NCBI RefSeq assembly: GCF_001984715.1
Contig: NZ_MSPR01000001.1
Location: 186,001-250,000, forward strand
Direction: 5' to 3'
Source of the DNA: Streptococcus azizii
Lineage (GTDB): Bacteria > Bacillota > Bacilli > Lactobacillales > Streptococcaceae
Length of the DNA stretch: 64,000 bases
Every line of letters starts with the position of its first letter. Position 1 is the first letter of the stretch. The notes under the pieces were generated by a model, which was given only the letters and a program-made list of their open reading frames with translations, had not been told where the DNA came from and searched no databases. Both the position numbers and the translations under genes were made by a program. Shown here in pieces: positions 19,172 through 27,884 of the stretch.

Positions 19172-19402
19172 CATTCAATAAAAATCAAACTTCGACTAGG
19201 CAATGAAACTGCAGGTAGTTGAAAGATAGATTTCCTCGTGTTCATCGAACACTTTGTCAACCTCCTATTTTTGCTTTGCTCGCTTCAACAGTCTAAGAAT
19301 AGACTGTTGAAGGTGGGAAATAAAACGAGTGAAACTCGTGTCAAACGCCCTTTGTATCTTATGTAACGACGTCAGAAGTTGATTTTTGACGAGTATAAGA
19401 TG
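19172..19402 (-). repeat. Cassette repeat, short copy
   Basis: Runs from TTCAATAAAAATCAAAC to GTTGATTTTTGACGAGTAT in the gap between tkt and ulaG. It holds the GTGTTC/GAACAC hairpin (19241-19255), a 12-bp perfect hairpin TTCAACAGTCTA/TAGACTGTTGAA (about 19288-19315) and the reverse complement of the cassette head (CGCCCTTTGTATCTTATG), so at least part is inverted relative to other copies. No gene was seen in 18975-19493. Confidence 0.7.
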
Positions 19403-19438
19403 CTTTTATATAAGAGATAGACATGCCCGTCACACTAA

Positions 19439-19462
19439 AAAGAAGGGAGGCGTCCCTTCTTT
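19439..19462 (-). terminator. ulaG terminator
   Basis: AAAGAAGGGA and TCCCTTCTTT pair perfectly across a four-base loop; on the minus strand CTTTTTAG follows. Confidence 0.8.
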
Positions 19463-19493
19463 CGTGTTATCACTCTGTCTTGAATACCCGCTT

Positions 19494-20585
19494 TTATAGC
19501 AAGGCCTTGAATTGGATATTTGAATCTTCTAGGAAGCAGTCATCAAATCCACGTGGGTGATGATACTCAATACGATCCTGATCCATTGGATAAGTGTATT
19601 TACCACCGACTTCCCAGATGAATGGGTGGAATTGGTACTGCAAACGCTCTTTTCTCATCTTCCACAATGCCAGGATTTCATCGGTCGAAGCCATAAAGTT
19701 GGACCAAATGTCATAGTGAACAGGGATGATGACCTTAGCGCGGAGATTTTCAGCCATACGGAGAAGATCGATAGACGTCATCTTGTCTTGAATACCGACT
19801 GGGTTGTCACCGTAGTTGTTGATGGCAACGTCAATATTGAAGTCGCGACCATGTTTGGCAAAGTAGTTAGAGAAGTGTGAATCGGCACCGTGATAAATCG
19901 TTCCACCTGGTGTTTCAAAGACATAGTTGACTGCCTTGCGAGCCATGAGTTCGTCTGTCACAGGAAGTCCTGCTAATTTGCCCCCATTTTCGTCATACCC
20001 TTCGATTGGAAGAGTGACCAAACAAGTACGGTCAAAGGACTCAACTGCATGTACCTTGATGTCTTTGAATTCAAAGCTGTCACCTGGTGCGATGCGAATA
20101 ATCCGATCAGCAGGTACACCCCATTTTTCCCAGATGTCGCCACTTTCAACTGGACCAACAAATTTTACATGATCCAATTTAGGATTGTTCACAATAGCAG
20201 CAGCAGTGCTGATATCCATGTGGTCACTGTGGACATGTGAAACGAGGTAGTAGTCCAATTCATTGATGGCAAACGGATCAATGACCATTGGCTGCACGCG
20301 CAAGTTTGGTTGCAGTTTACGAACTCCTGCCATATTGGCCATTTGATGTCCCCAAACCATGTCTTTTACTTTTTTAGTCGACTTACCACGCGATGACCAT
20401 AGGTCCATTACCACATTTGCTCCACCGGGTGTCTTGATCCAAACACCGCAGTTACCAAGCCACCACATTGCAAAGTTTCCTTCTGGAACCACTTCTTCTT
20501 CAATCTCTTCATTGAGCCACGTACCCCATTCTGGGAAGGTGCTCAAAATCCATGATTCTCTTGTGATGTCATTGACTTTTGCCAT
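19494..20585 (-). CDS. ulaG: L-ascorbate-6-phosphate lactonase
   Basis: A 363-residue metallo-beta-lactamase-fold hydrolase opening the lactone of L-ascorbate 6-phosphate to 3-keto-L-gulonate 6-phosphate. The metal motif HVHSDH (about residue 115) is intact. The start is supported by AGGAGG before ATG 20585. It is transcribed alone, apart from the other ula genes about 10 kb away, but shares with ulaA a 45-bp upstream site at identical distance from the -10. Confidence 0.95.
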   Translation of the reverse strand: MAKVNDITRESWILSTFPEWGTWLNEEIEEEVVPEGNFAMWWLGNCGVWIKTPGGANVVMDLWSSRGKSTKKVKDMVWGHQMANMAGVRKLQPNLRVQPMVIDPFAINELDYYLVSHVHSDHMDISTAAAIVNNPKLDHVKFVGPVESGDIWEKWGVPADRIIRIAPGDSFEFKDIKVHAVESFDRTCLVTLPIEGYDENGGKLAGLPVTDELMARKAVNYVFETPGGTIYHGADSHFSNYFAKHGRDFNIDVAINNYGDNPVGIQDKMTSIDLLRMAENLRAKVIIPVHYDIWSNFMASTDEILALWKMRKERLQYQFHPFIWEVGGKYTYPMDQDRIEYHHPRGFDDCFLEDSNIQFKALL

Positions 20586-20618
20586 AATAGTTCCTCCTGA
20601 AATCTTATATACGCCTTT

Positions 20619-20687
20619 AGTATAACGCTTTCATTTGCGCATAAAAAGACCAAATAAAACACAGGTATGTGTTCACGTCTGGACTGT
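20619..20687 (-). promoter_or_regulatory. ulaG promoter with presumed UlaR site
   Basis: The -10 is TATACT (complement of 20619-20624), overlapped by a cre-like ATGAAAGCGTTATAC. Upstream, 20643-20687 is a 45-bp block that recurs before ulaA with three mismatches. The core reads ACGTGAACACA and ends TATTTGGTCTTTTT on the minus strand. The -35 hexamer is weak, which fits an activator-dependent promoter. Confidence 0.7.
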
Positions 20688-20727
20688 GACTCTTGTTCAA
20701 GTATCCTTTTGATTTTTAAAAAGTATA
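20688..20727 (+). repeat. Right terminal module of the cassette repeat
   Basis: GACTCTTGTTCAAGTATCC and then TTTTGATTTTTAAAAAGTAT abut the upstream site of ulaG. It is a solo end module with no cassette. Confidence 0.6.
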
Positions 20728-20746
20728 AGATCCACGAAACAGCCCC

Positions 20747-21112
20747 TTAATCGTCTTTATCAGGAATGACAAAAAAGAGGTAGTAGGTGATAAATACCGT
20801 CAGGCAAGCAAGAAGGATCTTAACAGGAAGGAGCGGGGCAACATAAATCGAAATCCCCATCAAGAGATAAATTTGCAGGATAATCGTTTTCTTTCGCCTG
20901 CGATCAATGGCCTTGGTCTCTGCATAATCTGCCACATAAAACTGGTATATATTACTCTTACGCACTCTGGCTTCTAGTTGTTTTGAACTTTTGGCAAAGC
21001 AAAAACCTGCCAAAAGTAGGAGAGGGGTTGTCGGGATAAGTGGTAAAAAAATTCCAATAACGCCCACGATAAGACTGATATGACCACAAAGTAAAAAGAT
21101 GCATTTTTTCAT
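20747..21112 (-). CDS. YbaN-family (DUF454) membrane protein
   Basis: A 121-residue protein with an N-terminal hydrophobic hairpin (about 5-45) containing the DUF454 hallmark GXXGIFLPLIPTTPLLLLAGFCFAKSS, a basic cytoplasmic loop and a second hydrophobic pair (about 80-115). The molecular function of the family is unknown to me. It is divergent from the flavin-reductase operon, sharing about 100 bases of control region. Confidence 0.8.
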   Translation of the reverse strand: MKKCIFLLCGHISLIVGVIGIFLPLIPTTPLLLLAGFCFAKSSKQLEARVRKSNIYQFYVADYAETKAIDRRRKKTIILQIYLLMGISIYVAPLLPVKILLACLTVFITYYLFFVIPDKDD

Positions 21113-21150
21113 GTACTGATTATAGCATAAAATAAAAATGAAAAAAAGAC

Positions 21151-21179
21151 TTGCAAAAGCAAACAGAAAACGCTATCAT
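21151..21179 (+). promoter_or_regulatory. Flavin-reductase operon promoter with cre site
   Basis: TTGCAA (21151-21156), a 17-bp spacer and TATCAT (21174-21179). AGAAAACGCTATCA at 21165-21178 matches 13 of 14 positions of the cre consensus and overlaps the -10, suggesting CcpA repression. Confidence 0.7.
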
Positions 21180-21216
21180 ATACCTAAGCGTATATTTCAA
21201 TAAAAGGAGAACGACG

Positions 21217-21819
21217 ATGAAACTCATTGCCTTAGTGGGGACAAACTCTGCGAACTCGACCAACCGCAAACTCTTACAGTTTATAGCTGCACATTTTGCA
21301 GACAAGGCGGAGATTGAGCTGGTCGAAATCAAAGACCTCCCTGTATTTAACAAACCATCTGATAGACAGATTCCAGAGTCTGTACTTGAAATAGCTCAAA
21401 AAATCGAACAGGCAGAAGGTGTTATCATCGGAACACCTGAGTATGACCACTCTATTCCGGCTGTTCTAATGAATGCCCTCGCTTGGCTATCCTATGGAAT
21501 TTTCCCTCTGCTAAACAAGCCCATCATGATTACAGGAGCCTCTTATGGCACCTTGGGTTCATCCCGTGCCCAGCTCCAGCTACGCCAGATTTTAAATGCG
21601 CCGGAGTTAAAGTCCAGCGTTTTACCAGATGAATTCTTACTTTCGCACTCTCTTCAAGCCTTTGATGAACAGGGAAATCTGATCGATCTGGAAACCTTGC
21701 AAAAATTGGAAGCCATTTTTGATGACTTCCGTCTCTATGTGAAAATGATTGGAAAACTCTCGCATGCTAAGGACTTGCTTCGCAAAGAAGCTGAAAACTT
21801 TGACTGGTCTAGCCTATAA
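21217..21819 (+). CDS. NAD(P)H-dependent FMN reductase family protein
   Basis: A 200-residue flavodoxin-like protein. The N-terminal MKLIALVGTNSANSTNRKLL is the phosphate-binding loop for FMN; GTPEYDHSIPAVLMNALAWLS (about 90-115) contacts the isoalloxazine ring and is typical of the family. I choose ATG 21217, with AAGGAGA six bases upstream; the open frame extends further back into the promoter. A second, longer paralogue follows after 12 bases in the same operon. Substrate (quinone, azo compound or flavin) is not known. Confidence 0.85.
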   Translation: MKLIALVGTNSANSTNRKLLQFIAAHFADKAEIELVEIKDLPVFNKPSDRQIPESVLEIAQKIEQAEGVIIGTPEYDHSIPAVLMNALAWLSYGIFPLLNKPIMITGASYGTLGSSRAQLQLRQILNAPELKSSVLPDEFLLSHSLQAFDEQGNLIDLETLQKLEAIFDDFRLYVKMIGKLSHAKDLLRKEAENFDWSSL

Positions 21820-21831
21820 GGAGGAAAAAAG

Positions 21832-23076
21832 ATGAAATTTGTTGGTATTGTTGGGTCAAATGCAGATCAATCCTATAATCGTAAGCTCTTGCAATTTATG
21901 CAACGTCATTTCAAGACCAAGTGTGAAATGGAACTCTTGGAAATTAAGGACGTTCCGATGTTCAATCAAGACGACGACCAGTCTGATAGCTTTGCTATCC
22001 GCTACCTTTACAATAAAATCACTCGTGCAGACGGTGTCATCATTGCGACACCAGAGCATAATCATACCATCACCCCAGCTCTGAAAAGCACGCTGGAGTG
22101 GCTCTCTTTCAAACTCCATCCACTGGAAAACAAGCCTGTTATGATTGTGGGTGCATCTTATTATGACCAAGGTACCTCTAGGGCCCAGGTTCATCTCCGT
22201 AAGATTTTAGAAGCACCCGGTGTCAATGCCTACACCCTTCCAGGCAATGAATTTTTACTCGGAAAGGCAAAAGAAGCCTTTGATACAAATGGTAATATTG
22301 TCAATGAGGGAACCGTAACATTCCTCGAAACCTGTGTTGATAATTTTATTAAATACGTAGGAGTGGTATCTAAGTTGAAAAAACCTAAACCAGTTGAGCC
22401 AGAAGACCTCTATTGCACAAAACCGATTGCCACAACCGTTCAAGGGATTGACCCTGACGATCCAGAATGGTTGGAAAAAGCAGCCAAACAAGTGGAAGCT
22501 GTTGAGGGAAATACCTACGTTAAGCTAGACCATGGACTCTTGACAGTTGACCAACTTAACATGTTCTTAAATGCCATGCCATTTGAGTTGACCTATGCGG
22601 ATGATAACAACCAATTCCTCTACTACAATAACGCTCATCAAGAGCCAAATACCATGTTAGGCAAGCGTGTGAAAGAGCAGGTGGGTAATCGTATAGCGAC
22701 CGTCCACGGCACACTGCCTCCAGCTCGTATGAAAAATGTCGAGTGGGTCATTGGTACCCTCCGCAATGGCAATCAAGAGTATGTCCGTACCATTGTTCCA
22801 GGCACACCACCTGAGATTATCAATACTCATAATTACCAAGCCATGTACTATCCAGATGGGTCCTACGCAGGAATCAATGAAATCATCTTTAACTTCAAGC
22901 CTTGGCTGGATTGGTACCTGGAGACAACTGGTCAACGCTTAGTAGGAGGTACCGCTACCGCTGGTGGACACGGTCATGCTCCTGTGGATGCTACATCGGG
23001 TGCCTCTGAGGCAGGCGCAGGACACGCGACTCCGGCTACAGATGCAACCTCTGGCGCCTCTGAATCAGCTGGATAA
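21832..23076 (+). CDS. FMN reductase-like protein fused to a PAS-like domain
   Basis: A 414-residue fusion. Residues 1-185 are a flavodoxin-like reductase paralogous to the gene upstream (GIVGSNADQSYNRKLLQFM; ATPEHNHTITPALKSTLEWLS). A linker (about 190-235) leads to a PAS_10/DUF438-like domain (about 240-360), with MPFELTYADDNNQFLYYN and HGTLPPARMKNVEW. The tail (about 362-414) is Gly/Ala/Thr/Ser/His-rich and contains DATSGASE twice. It may couple redox state to sensing, but no output domain is present. Ribosome site AGGAGG. Confidence 0.8.
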   Translation: MKFVGIVGSNADQSYNRKLLQFMQRHFKTKCEMELLEIKDVPMFNQDDDQSDSFAIRYLYNKITRADGVIIATPEHNHTITPALKSTLEWLSFKLHPLENKPVMIVGASYYDQGTSRAQVHLRKILEAPGVNAYTLPGNEFLLGKAKEAFDTNGNIVNEGTVTFLETCVDNFIKYVGVVSKLKKPKPVEPEDLYCTKPIATTVQGIDPDDPEWLEKAAKQVEAVEGNTYVKLDHGLLTVDQLNMFLNAMPFELTYADDNNQFLYYNNAHQEPNTMLGKRVKEQVGNRIATVHGTLPPARMKNVEWVIGTLRNGNQEYVRTIVPGTPPEIINTHNYQAMYYPDGSYAGINEIIFNFKPWLDWYLETTGQRLVGGTATAGGHGHAPVDATSGASEAGAGHATPATDATSGASESAG

Positions 23077-23082
23077 TCTAAG

Positions 23083-23430
23083 ATGTGAAGCCGTTAAAAA
23101 CCGACTGAAAATTAGGAGGCTGCCGCAGTGTTCGATGAACACAAGAAAGCCTATCCCTAAAGGGATTCTCATCTGTATTCAGCTAAAGCCAAAACAGCTA
23201 CCTATCTTTTTCACACAGACCTTAGTCCGAACTCAATTATAAGATACAAAGGGCGTTAAGCGAGCAAAGCAAAAATAGGAGTTTTGACGCAGAACTTCAA
23301 GTTCTAGGAAAAACTCTCTTTTTTGCACAGCTCGTAGCCCGTGTTCAGTTACATAAGATACAAAGCCCGTGAAAAACTCAAAGTAAAAATAGGAGAATAT
23401 CAGCAGAAAAGTGCTACTGGTGCTTTTCTC
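23083..23430 (+). repeat. Cassette repeat, partial
   Basis: Starts with GATGTGAAGCCGTTAAAAACC right after the PAS-fusion stop codon and holds three cassettes: GTGTTC/GAACAC hairpin at about 23129, an imperfect CATCTG-GCTAAAGC hairpin at about 23172, and AGAACTT/AAGTTCT at about 23290. The head AAGATACAAA occurs at about 23242 and 23357. It fills the whole gap before the FNT gene; terminal modules are not clear. Confidence 0.7.
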
Positions 23431-23452
23431 ATCTTAGAAATGGAAAAAGATA

Positions 23453-24232
23453 ATGTCAGTATTTAAGGAAAAAATCACCGTCGCCTGTGCTAGAAAGGAA
23501 GCCCTCTTTGATAGGGACAAGAATCGTTACGCCCTCTATTCTATGTTTGCCGGGGCTTATCTGACCATGTCAACTGCCGTCGGTATCATCGGAGCAGATG
23601 TCATTGCCAGCCAATTCCCCGCTTTGGCTCGCTTTGTCTTTACCTTTATTTTTGCTATCGGTCTGGTCTTTGTCTTGATTTTTAATGGAGAACTCGCCAC
23701 CTCAAACATGATGTATCTGTCCGCTGCTGCTTACTATAAACGGATTTCCTGGAAAAAGGTCACGGCTATCTTGCTCTACTGTACCTTCTTTAACCTAGTC
23801 GGAGCAATCATCTTGGCCTATTTATTAAATCAATCCTTTTCCTTTCAGCAACTAACGGATAAGAGCTTTGTCATCAATGCTGTTCAACTGAAGTTGGCAA
23901 AGACTGACTGGATGAATTTCATTGAAGGAATCACAGCCAATATGTTTGTGAATATGGCTATCATGGGCTATCTGTTCCTCAAGGAGGAAAGTGCCAGATT
24001 CTTCATTGTGATAGCGGCGATTTTCATGTTTGTATTCTTAATCAATGAACATCTGGTTGCCAACTTTGCTTCCTTTATGCTAGCAGGCTTTAGTCCTGTA
24101 GAGAATATCACAGGCTTTCATCTGATAAACATTCTTCGCCAGTGGTTTGTTGTCTTTCTGGGAAACTGGCTGGGAGGAGGACTCTTCATTGGTATAGCCT
24201 ATGCCTGGCTCAATGAAGCGAATACAAAATAG
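23453..24232 (+). CDS. Formate/nitrite transporter (FNT) family channel
   Basis: A 259-residue protein with six membrane helices. FNT signatures: NGELATSNMM (after helix 2) and NEHLVANF with the central pore His (about residue 204). Members pass formate, nitrite, lactate or hydrosulfide; the substrate cannot be told from sequence. A formate role is plausible because the window also holds a glycyl radical enzyme, but that enzyme is probably not a pyruvate formate-lyase. A terminator follows. Confidence 0.9.
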   Translation: MSVFKEKITVACARKEALFDRDKNRYALYSMFAGAYLTMSTAVGIIGADVIASQFPALARFVFTFIFAIGLVFVLIFNGELATSNMMYLSAAAYYKRISWKKVTAILLYCTFFNLVGAIILAYLLNQSFSFQQLTDKSFVINAVQLKLAKTDWMNFIEGITANMFVNMAIMGYLFLKEESARFFIVIAAIFMFVFLINEHLVANFASFMLAGFSPVENITGFHLINILRQWFVVFLGNWLGGGLFIGIAYAWLNEANTK

Positions 24233-24297
24233 CAATCCAGGAAACCATCTATCTCTTTACACCCACCGCAAGATGTCGTATTTCCGAGAATATCTAA

Positions 24298-24328
24298 AAG
24301 GCGATTTCCAAACGGAAATCGTTTTTTT
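24298..24328 (+). terminator. Terminator after the FNT gene
   Basis: CGATTTCC and GGAAATCG pair perfectly across AAAC, followed by TTTTTTTA. Confidence 0.85.
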
Positions 24329-24437
24329 ATCTAATCGAACGATCACTACTACCTTCTCACACTCTTCAACCATCAACTGAAGGCAACTAGATGAAGGGCT
24401 TCACCGAAAGCCTGCTAAGACACTTCCCTACAATCTA

Positions 24438-24462
24438 AAAAAGCTGGACATCCTGTCCAGTT
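24438..24462 (-). terminator. Terminator of the PRD regulator gene
   Basis: CTGGACA and TGTCCAG form a perfect stem; on the minus strand CTTTTTT follows. Confidence 0.75.
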
Positions 24463-24471
24463 CTACCAAGG

Positions 24472-26175
24472 TTAGTATAGGTCCTTTAGCCCACCGTTTT
24501 CAACGGTTGCCAAGAAGAAATCACTTTGGAATAATTCCTGTATTTTATCTGTCGCTTCTCTCACCTCTTCTTCTGCCGAGATGTAGCGCGACAGGAGTCG
24601 CTGTAGCTGTGGTCGAATTTGCTTGGCACTATCTTTCTTCGTATGATAGGTCAAGAAGTAGTTCAGTTTCATGACATCTTCATAGGTTAGCACAGGATTC
24701 ACCTGCAAGATAGGAAAGCTGGTCCGCAGATTGTCACTAGTAGAAATCAGTAAGTCCACTTCCAAGATATCCTCTACGCTATGAAATTGCTCTGTTGTAA
24801 AAACAGCTTTGATGGTATCTACTGGTAGATAGACTTGACACTGTTTATACAATAACTTTTGGACACCCGCCCCCTCGTCACAGACTAGATAAATATTGCG
24901 AAAAGTTTTCCCCTTATTTTGTCTGCGCTTCAAGGCACCTCCGATGTGGATGGTGAAATAGGATATATCATCATCATTCATTTGAATCATCCACTCTGCT
25001 TCCAAGGTATGAGCAGCCACCACTTTGACGGTGACAAATAAGTCTTTATATTTTTGTTTAATCTGGTTTGTCAGGGGATTCTTTGAGAGAATACCATAGG
25101 TTTTCCGAAAGAGCAGGGCCTTTGCATGCATGACGAGATGGCGCATCAAGGTTTCACGATTGTCAATTTCAAAGGCTGAACAGCGTAGTAACTCATCGAC
25201 AAAATGCTCCAAGGTCTCCTTCATCTCAGCAAAGTCCTGACTATTGGTATGGATGTCTTTATCCTTCCGATAAGATAGGAGGAGCATCGCAATCAGGGAA
25301 ATTTCAATCTCATCAAGCGCTACCTCAAAACGGTCGAAGAGAGAGACCGCCAGATTCTGAGCCGCCTTATATTCAATCCTCTTATGAATCAAGGCAAATT
25401 CCCGCTGAATCTCTTCTTGCTCGATAGATTTTAGGGTCATATTGCGGTAGCTGAGAAGTAGGTAGGGCAAGACTTTCAACATGAATTCAATCTCGTAGTG
25501 ATTGATTTTTTTACCCAAATCAATCTCGAGTTGATTGACCTGTTCTGCCAGAAAGGTGACAATATCAGCACTGAATAATAGTGCACACCCTTTAAAATAA
25601 GGCACCTTTTTATTCAGAAGGGTGACAAAGCCCTCGTTGGGATTTGAAAAGATGTCATAGAGCAGGGAGTGCATATACTGGATTTTATTGAGCGGGTGGC
25701 ATTTGAAAAAGTAGCCTTCTGACTTAGTCGCATAGAGGTAGACCTTGAATTGCTCCGTCGTCAGTTGGGCGCGCAGTTCACTCAAATCATTTAAAACCGT
25801 ATTGCGTGAAACATCCGTCAGCGCCATCAGTTTTTCAATCGTCACACGTTCAGAGGTAATAGCGATATAGATGGTCATGAGCTGAATCCGCTCCTCCATG
25901 CTCATCACATAGCTGTAAGAGTCCACACTGTCTAGTAGCACTTGACAGGCTCCCTTCTGGCGTGTAGACAATAAGATCCCCACTCTTGGAACACTGATAA
26001 TTGGTTCAATATCATTAGGGAGAGAAGCATTGATTTTCTCAAGATGATAATAGATTTTTCGTCTGGACTGCCCCATTGCCCGCGAAATACTCATGACTGT
26101 TTCTGGCTTTGTCAACCGCATTACATACGTCAGCAATTCATAGCTACTCTTATCTAATAACACCACTCGCGTCAT
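24472..26175 (-). CDS. ulaR: PRD-domain transcriptional regulator, probable ascorbate regulator
   Basis: A 567-residue BglG/Mga-type regulator. It has an N-terminal winged helix (about 10-60), a second HTH (TIEKLMALTDVSRNTVLNDL, about 110-135), two PRD domains (about 190-400) and a C-terminal EIIB-like domain (about 405-500) whose loop VCDEGAGVQ keeps one Cys. No EIIA domain follows. It ends the ula cluster on the same strand with only a short gap to ulaF, so it is the likely activator at the shared 45-bp sites before ulaA and ulaG. The assignment is by context. Confidence 0.75.
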   Translation of the reverse strand: MTRVVLLDKSSYELLTYVMRLTKPETVMSISRAMGQSRRKIYYHLEKINASLPNDIEPIISVPRVGILLSTRQKGACQVLLDSVDSYSYVMSMEERIQLMTIYIAITSERVTIEKLMALTDVSRNTVLNDLSELRAQLTTEQFKVYLYATKSEGYFFKCHPLNKIQYMHSLLYDIFSNPNEGFVTLLNKKVPYFKGCALLFSADIVTFLAEQVNQLEIDLGKKINHYEIEFMLKVLPYLLLSYRNMTLKSIEQEEIQREFALIHKRIEYKAAQNLAVSLFDRFEVALDEIEISLIAMLLLSYRKDKDIHTNSQDFAEMKETLEHFVDELLRCSAFEIDNRETLMRHLVMHAKALLFRKTYGILSKNPLTNQIKQKYKDLFVTVKVVAAHTLEAEWMIQMNDDDISYFTIHIGGALKRRQNKGKTFRNIYLVCDEGAGVQKLLYKQCQVYLPVDTIKAVFTTEQFHSVEDILEVDLLISTSDNLRTSFPILQVNPVLTYEDVMKLNYFLTYHTKKDSAKQIRPQLQRLLSRYISAEEEVREATDKIQELFQSDFFLATVENGGLKDLY

Positions 26176-26248
26176 CTCCTTCTTGTTCTATAGATAGTAT
26201 ACCAATATACCAGTTTTAGGGCAAAACCCACGACTCCCCAAAATAAGA

Positions 26249-26280
26249 AGAGGGAATTTCCAGTTATTTCCATTCCCTCT
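26249..26280 (-). terminator. Terminator after ulaF
   Basis: AGAGGGAAT and ATTCCCTCT pair perfectly; on the minus strand CTTATTTTGG follows. The regulator gene downstream then needs its own start; TATACT near 26196 could serve. Confidence 0.65.
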
Positions 26281-26300
26281 CTTGTATATTCAACCGACTC

Positions 26301-27017
26301 TTAATGCTCATCGCCTTTTTGCCCATAGTAGGCATTTGGGCCATGTTTGCGGAGATAATGCTTGTCCATGATATACTTAGGAGCTGGCTCTACTCGAGGA
26401 TTGATTTGCTCAGTGAAGCGATTCATTTTCGCAACTTCTTCCAGTACGACAGAATGGTACACTGCTTGCGCAGGATCTTTCCCCCAAGTGAATGGACCGT
26501 GATTGCGTACGACGATTCCTGGAACGGCGACAGGGTCAATCCCCCGCTCTGCAAAGGTTTCAATGATGACACTTCCCGTTTCCTTCTCATAAGCTGTATC
26601 AACCTCCTCAGCTGTGAGTGAACGAGCACACGGAATCGGACCGTAAAAATAATCTGCATGGGTCGTTCCATAAAACGGAATATCACGCCCAGCCTGGGCC
26701 CAACCAACCGCTTCGGTCGAATGGGTGTGGACAACTGCACCAATTTCTGGCCAAGCCTTGTAAAGCGCCACATGAGTCGCAAGGTCAGAAGATGGGTTAA
26801 GCTCCCCTTCAACAACATTGCCGTCCAAGTCTGTCACCACCATATTCTCTGGGCTGAGCCTATCATAATCTACACCAGATGGCTTAATGACAATCCGCCC
26901 CAATTCACGGCAGACCTCCGAGACATTGCCCCAAGTAAACTTGACTAAGCCATGTTCTGGCAGGGCTACATTGGCCTCATAGACTCGCTGACGCATTTCT
27001 TCTAGTGATTTTGGCAT
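26301..27017 (-). CDS. ulaF: L-ribulose-5-phosphate 4-epimerase
   Basis: A 238-residue class II aldolase-fold zinc enzyme converting L-ribulose 5-phosphate to D-xylulose 5-phosphate, the last step of ascorbate catabolism before the pentose phosphate pathway. Motifs: FTWGNVSE, KPSGVDY, zinc ligands in VHTHSTEAVGWAQ and a later His in RNHGPFTWG. Its ATG abuts the ulaE stop, so translation is coupled. Confidence 0.95.
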   Translation of the reverse strand: MPKSLEEMRQRVYEANVALPEHGLVKFTWGNVSEVCRELGRIVIKPSGVDYDRLSPENMVVTDLDGNVVEGELNPSSDLATHVALYKAWPEIGAVVHTHSTEAVGWAQAGRDIPFYGTTHADYFYGPIPCARSLTAEEVDTAYEKETGSVIIETFAERGIDPVAVPGIVVRNHGPFTWGKDPAQAVYHSVVLEEVAKMNRFTEQINPRVEPAPKYIMDKHYLRKHGPNAYYGQKGDEH

Positions 27018-27881
27018 TTAGTTTAACCCCGCTTTCTCAATCAATGGGTAAAGGAAATCTTGGGCTTCTTTAATGGCTGCTCGCGTCTCCTCTACAGTCT
27101 CACAATTTTCAGACCACATCTCGATTAAAAATGGTCCCTGATAATTGGTTTTCTTTAAAATGGCAAAGGTATTTTCCCAATCAACACAACCTTTTCCAAA
27201 CGGCACATCGCGGAATTGCCCTTTGGATGTTTCTGTTACAGCATAGGTATCCTTTAAGTGAAGGGCTGCAATTGCTTGATGACCGATGGCAAACTCGCTA
27301 TACAAATCATTGTGCCAGGCAGAGAGATTCCCCGTGTCTGGGTAGACAAAGAGATAGGGCGAGTTGATTTCTTGCGCAACTGCTAAGTATTTTTCAATAC
27401 TATTGATGAATGGATCATCCATAATTTCAATAGCCAGCATCACCTGAGCCTGTTCTGCCCAATCACAGGCCTTGCGCAAATTGGTCAAGAAGCGCTCGCG
27501 AGTTGCTGGTGATTTTTCCTCATAATAGACATCGTAACCTGCCAGCTGAATAACCCGCACACCCAAATCCTGCGCTAGCTCAATACATTTCTGCATGGTT
27601 TCGAGCGACTTGGCTTCAAGAACAGGGTCATTTGAACCAAGCGGATAACGGCGATGACCAGAAAAACAGATGGTTGGAATACGGATTCCTGTTTGGTAAA
27701 TCGCTTTGACAATTTCCAGACGTTCTTCCTTTGTCCAATCAAGCCGAGCTAGACGGGCGTCACTTTCGTCTACTGACATCTCTACAAAGTCAAAACCAAG
27801 TTCTTTGGCAAACTCCAACCGTTCTAACCAAGTAAACTGCTTAGGAGTTGCTTTTTCATAAATTCCAATTGGTCTAGCCAT
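27018..27881 (-). CDS. ulaE: L-ribulose-5-phosphate 3-epimerase (L-xylulose-5-phosphate 3-epimerase)
   Basis: A 287-residue xylose-isomerase-like TIM barrel converting L-xylulose 5-phosphate to L-ribulose 5-phosphate. Typical features: an N-terminal GIYEKATPKQFTWLERL segment, ICFSGHRRYPLGS, and metal-site acidic residues in AIEIMDDPF and FLIEMWSE. Four bases separate it from ulaD upstream and none from ulaF downstream. Confidence 0.94.
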   Translation of the reverse strand: MARPIGIYEKATPKQFTWLERLEFAKELGFDFVEMSVDESDARLARLDWTKEERLEIVKAIYQTGIRIPTICFSGHRRYPLGSNDPVLEAKSLETMQKCIELAQDLGVRVIQLAGYDVYYEEKSPATRERFLTNLRKACDWAEQAQVMLAIEIMDDPFINSIEKYLAVAQEINSPYLFVYPDTGNLSAWHNDLYSEFAIGHQAIAALHLKDTYAVTETSKGQFRDVPFGKGCVDWENTFAILKKTNYQGPFLIEMWSENCETVEETRAAIKEAQDFLYPLIEKAGLN

Positions 27882-27884
27882 GGC

